Assembly: GCA_020726005.1 (NCBI GenBank)
Contig: DYTL01000048.1
Location: 1 to 6,359, forward strand
Length of the DNA stretch: 6,359 nucleotides
Direction: 5' to 3'
DNA from: Microcaldota archaeon
GTDB taxonomy: Archaea > Micrarchaeota > Micrarchaeia > Anstonellales > Bilamarchaeaceae
Shown: one piece after another, positions 4,322 through 6,359 of the stretch
How the letters are laid out: each line of letters starts with the position of its first letter
Position numbering within the stretch: position 1 is the stretch's first letter
Position numbers and translations under genes: made by a program
Notes under the pieces: model-generated
Databases searched by the model: none
The model's input: only the letters and a program-made list of their open reading frames with translations
Told to the model about the DNA's origin: nothing

Positions 4322-6208
4322 TTAGTTTATATTACGATTCATAGTTTTTGTTTGATAAACTAATATTGAATTGTCTTCATAAATTGGATTATCAAAATAA
4401 ATTAGCAATTTTGCCTTAATTTTTGATAAAACAGTTTCATTTATTGGATGTGATAATTGCATAAAACATTCATGTGTCATGTTACAAGTGGTTTTTTGCA
4501 CTACAATATAATCATAACCATTTGATTTTATTAGATTAGCCATAGAAAATGCTGAAACATTGTTTAATTCATGAAAAACCACATCAGAAAGCACGATTTG
4601 TGAATTATTTGATTTAGGGAATCTTGATAAAATTCCATATGAAATTGGCATATTATGTATTGTTTGATAATATACCTCTCTATTAAGAATATAATAATTA
4701 AAATTTGGGTAAAGGTATATAGGCGTCAAATATTGTAGAGAAGCTAATTGTTGATAAAATTCTGGAATAGAACTATCAAAAATAAACAAAGTCGTAGCTG
4801 GCCATCTTTCTATCAATAATAAACATAGTATAATTATTCCAAAAAATTTCCAGATTGGTTTTTCCATTGTTATGCGTTTGATTATCAATGCTAAGAATAT
4901 AGAAAAAAACAAAAGAGCAAACATTATAAAACGAGAAGGAACACGCAAAACTCCTAAAAGAGGAAAGATTGGTTGAACAAAAAATGGAATAATATATATT
5001 ATAGTATCTAATATTATAAGTATAGGGTATGAGATTAGCATGCAAAAGAAAAAAAGATTTCTAAAATAATATTCTTCTTTTTCAAGTTTAGAAAATAGTG
5101 AAAATATAATAAATAATAATGAAATTATACCTAAATATGTTCCTATTTCGCTATGTACAGGAAGCGAAATTGGCAAAAAAGAAGAGATTTGCTGAAAATT
5201 AGATGGTAGAAATAGATATTCTAGACCTGAAGAATATTTAATATAAGAAAGAAAAGTACCTGGATCTATATTATTTGTACTATTATTTGAATGAAAGAGT
5301 AAAATAATCAAATAAGCAAAAAATGGTAGCAGGGAAACAAAAAAATTAGTAAAAAAATAATTAGTTCTTTCTAATTCTATAAGTAAACGCGGCGAAAAAA
5401 TAATAATACATGCTAACAGAAATGGAAGCGATGGACAGGTATATATTAAATATAATGGCGCATCTTGAAAAAATAGCAATATTTGGATGAATAGGCATAA
5501 TAAAGTGCTTCCACTTAAAAGCAAGAAATTTTTAGGTGAAAAAAATTCAATTTTTGAGATTTTTGCGTATCTACATAGAATATCAATGAATACTATAAAT
5601 GTTGCCATTATCATTACTGTTGCTTCGCTAAGTGTAAGCAAAAGTATAGCGATAGATAATAGTATAATAGATTGTTTTTTGCGTGGTTCTTCTAAAAACT
5701 TAAAATAACATATAAAAAATAATGCTAAAAATGGAAATGCAATTGAATAATTTAAGTGATGAATCACTTTTTCAAAATGATATATTGAAAAATTGAAAAT
5801 GACCGATGCGATTAAAGAAGGAACAAATGAATGACTAAAACGATAAGCTAAAGCAAATGAAAAAATTCCCCCGAGGATATAAGATAGTATTTGTAAAAAT
5901 GTAACTTTTCCGAATGGCCCCCATGATTCGGGTAGAGTAATATAAAGAAGTGTCTGAAGTGGCGTTATGCTTGTTGTTGTCAAATATGCACCGTTTGGAT
6001 AAAATATCTCAGAGGCATAAATAGGATTCTGACCATTTTGCAAACTGTTTTCAGTATGCCAAAAAAGCCACAAAAAAAATCCCATATCTTCTGTACCAAT
6101 TAATACATGCCCAAAAGAAGATAAGGCAGGATAAAATATGAATAATGTAAATATTATTGTTATTGCAAGATTTGCGAAAAAATGCGATTTTGGAACATCA
6201 AAAAACAT
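4322..6208 (-). CDS. Large polytopic GT-C-like membrane protein, putative glycosyltransferase
   Basis: A 628-residue protein with about a dozen or more hydrophobic helices. After the first helix (about 12-32) comes a loop with GTEDMGFFLWLFWH (38-51), then NGQNP (58-62) and FYPNG (69-73). The pattern of an acidic residue near position 40, aromatic residues and a YPxG motif is that of GT-C-fold enzymes using polyprenyl-linked sugars; E40 or D41 is the likely catalytic acid. VPSRF at 423-427 is a motif I associate with a subgroup of these proteins. The C-terminal 150 residues are mostly soluble and include YDYIVVQK, similar in style to FDYLVIS in the other GT-C protein here. The ATG at 6206-6208 is preceded by only a weak AAGGT site 9 nt upstream. 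The upstream methyltransferase-like gene ends 17 nt before it, so they are probably co-transcribed. It could also be a non-catalytic YfhO-like membrane protein. Substrate and acceptor are unknown. Confidence 0.65.
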   Translation of the reverse strand: MFFDVPKSHFFANLAITIIFTLFIFYPALSSFGHVLIGTEDMGFFLWLFWHTENSLQNGQNPIYASEIFYPNGAYLTTTSITPLQTLLYITLPESWGPFGKVTFLQILSYILGGIFSFALAYRFSHSFVPSLIASVIFNFSIYHFEKVIHHLNYSIAFPFLALFFICYFKFLEEPRKKQSIILLSIAILLLTLSEATVMIMATFIVFIDILCRYAKISKIEFFSPKNFLLLSGSTLLCLFIQILLFFQDAPLYLIYTCPSLPFLLACIIIFSPRLLIELERTNYFFTNFFVSLLPFFAYLIILLFHSNNSTNNIDPGTFLSYIKYSSGLEYLFLPSNFQQISSFLPISLPVHSEIGTYLGIISLLFIIFSLFSKLEKEEYYFRNLFFFCMLISYPILIILDTIIYIIPFFVQPIFPLLGVLRVPSRFIMFALLFFSIFLALIIKRITMEKPIWKFFGIIILCLLLIERWPATTLFIFDSSIPEFYQQLASLQYLTPIYLYPNFNYYILNREVYYQTIHNMPISYGILSRFPKSNNSQIVLSDVVFHELNNVSAFSMANLIKSNGYDYIVVQKTTCNMTHECFMQLSHPINETVLSKIKAKLLIYFDNPIYEDNSILVYQTKTMNRNIN

Positions 6209-6225
6209 GATTTTATTACCTTATT

Positions 6226-6359
6226 TTAAAGTGTAGGACTTTTACGTTTTGCTATAATTACATTTATAAGTCCAAAAAATGTAGATGTGAATTTAATTTC
6301 ATTAAAACCTGATTGCATAAGTAAAGGTATGCATATATCTCTATTGAATTCTCGTATAT
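6226..6359 (-). CDS. C-terminal fragment of a probable class I SAM-dependent methyltransferase (runs off the window)
   Basis: An open frame enters from the right edge (first full codon at 6355-6357) and stops at TAA 6226-6228, leaving 43 residues. It contains CIPLLMQSGFNEIKF, then FFGLINVIIAKRKS. The arrangement PLL-x-x-SGF, a beta strand, a glycine and a final strand ending in AKRK is the usual C-terminal end of class I methyltransferases, where the two last antiparallel strands pack. The SAM-binding part lies outside the window, so substrate and even family are unproven. It is 17 nt upstream of the GT-C-like gene on the same strand. Methylation of a glycan or lipid would suit the neighbourhood. 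Confidence 0.55.
   Translation of the reverse strand, partial: IREFNRDICIPLLMQSGFNEIKFTSTFFGLINVIIAKRKSPTL

Noticed and set aside
5501..5519. A hairpin-like string around GTGCTTCCACTTAAAAGC resembling GGCTTCCACCTAAAACC of the palindromic element.
   Set aside because: The match is short and imperfect, no other part of the element is nearby, and it lies in a normal membrane-helix coding stretch of the GT-C-like gene. I treat it as chance.
5920..5941. Inverted repeat CCGAAT / ATTCGG with a 10-nt loop.
   Set aside because: It is inside a conserved-looking coding part of the GT-C-like gene, has only 6 bp and no accompanying signal.
1..6359. CRISPR arrays, tRNA or rRNA genes, toxin-antitoxin pairs, or defence genes.
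   Set aside because: I looked for repeat-spacer periodicity, cloverleaf or T-loop patterns and known motifs and saw none. A GGTTC at 1894-1898 recalls a T-arm but lacks the matching stem and the rest of a tRNA.

Overview
This is a 6.36 kb AT-rich archaeal fragment. The clearest evidence for an archaeon is a ribosomal protein S6e gene followed 12 nt later by the gene for translation initiation factor aIF2 gamma, a familiar archaeal gene pair. Archaeal-style signals agree: a GGTGA-type ribosome binding site before S6e, and a TATA box placed about 25 bp from start codons in the only divergent promoter. The short proteins, compact spacing and low GC would suit a small-genome (DPANN-like) lineage, but nothing here fixes the taxon.

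Layout from left to right. Positions 5-700 (minus) encode a family 2, dolichol-phosphate-mannose-synthase-like glycosyltransferase. A 50-bp divergent promoter with one central, two-way TATA box separates it from 751-2454 (plus), a polytopic GT-C/ArnT-PMT-like glycosyltransferase. A 183-bp convergent spacer follows, holding a possible 31-codon small ORF (2478-2573), a 10-bp GC palindrome and T-rich candidate terminators. On the minus strand come aIF2 gamma (2638-3819) and S6e (3832-4221), then upstream of them a second large GT-C-like membrane protein (4322-6208) and, running off the right edge, the last 43 codons of a probable SAM-dependent methyltransferase (6226-6359). No gene-free stretch exceeds 300 bases.

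Biologically, a two-gene translation core sits among genes that look like cell-surface glycan or glycolipid assembly. The GT2 enzyme would make a polyprenyl-phosphate sugar donor and the divergently transcribed GT-C protein would use such a donor in the membrane.

The most unusual item is inside the 751-2454 gene. A segment of about 200 bp at 1726-1922 looks like an in-frame inserted palindromic element. It has a 13-bp near-perfect outer inverted repeat and six consecutive internal hairpins. Its core (1741-1860) is about 48% GC by hand count against 22-32% in nearby gene sequence. A GTTTGAT direct repeat flanks it in the same reading frame. Removing 204 nt (68 codons) between the repeats would restore a seamless membrane protein. 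The insert is also open on the opposite strand. It resembles in concept the Rickettsia palindromic elements that insert into coding genes, but in an archaeal host.
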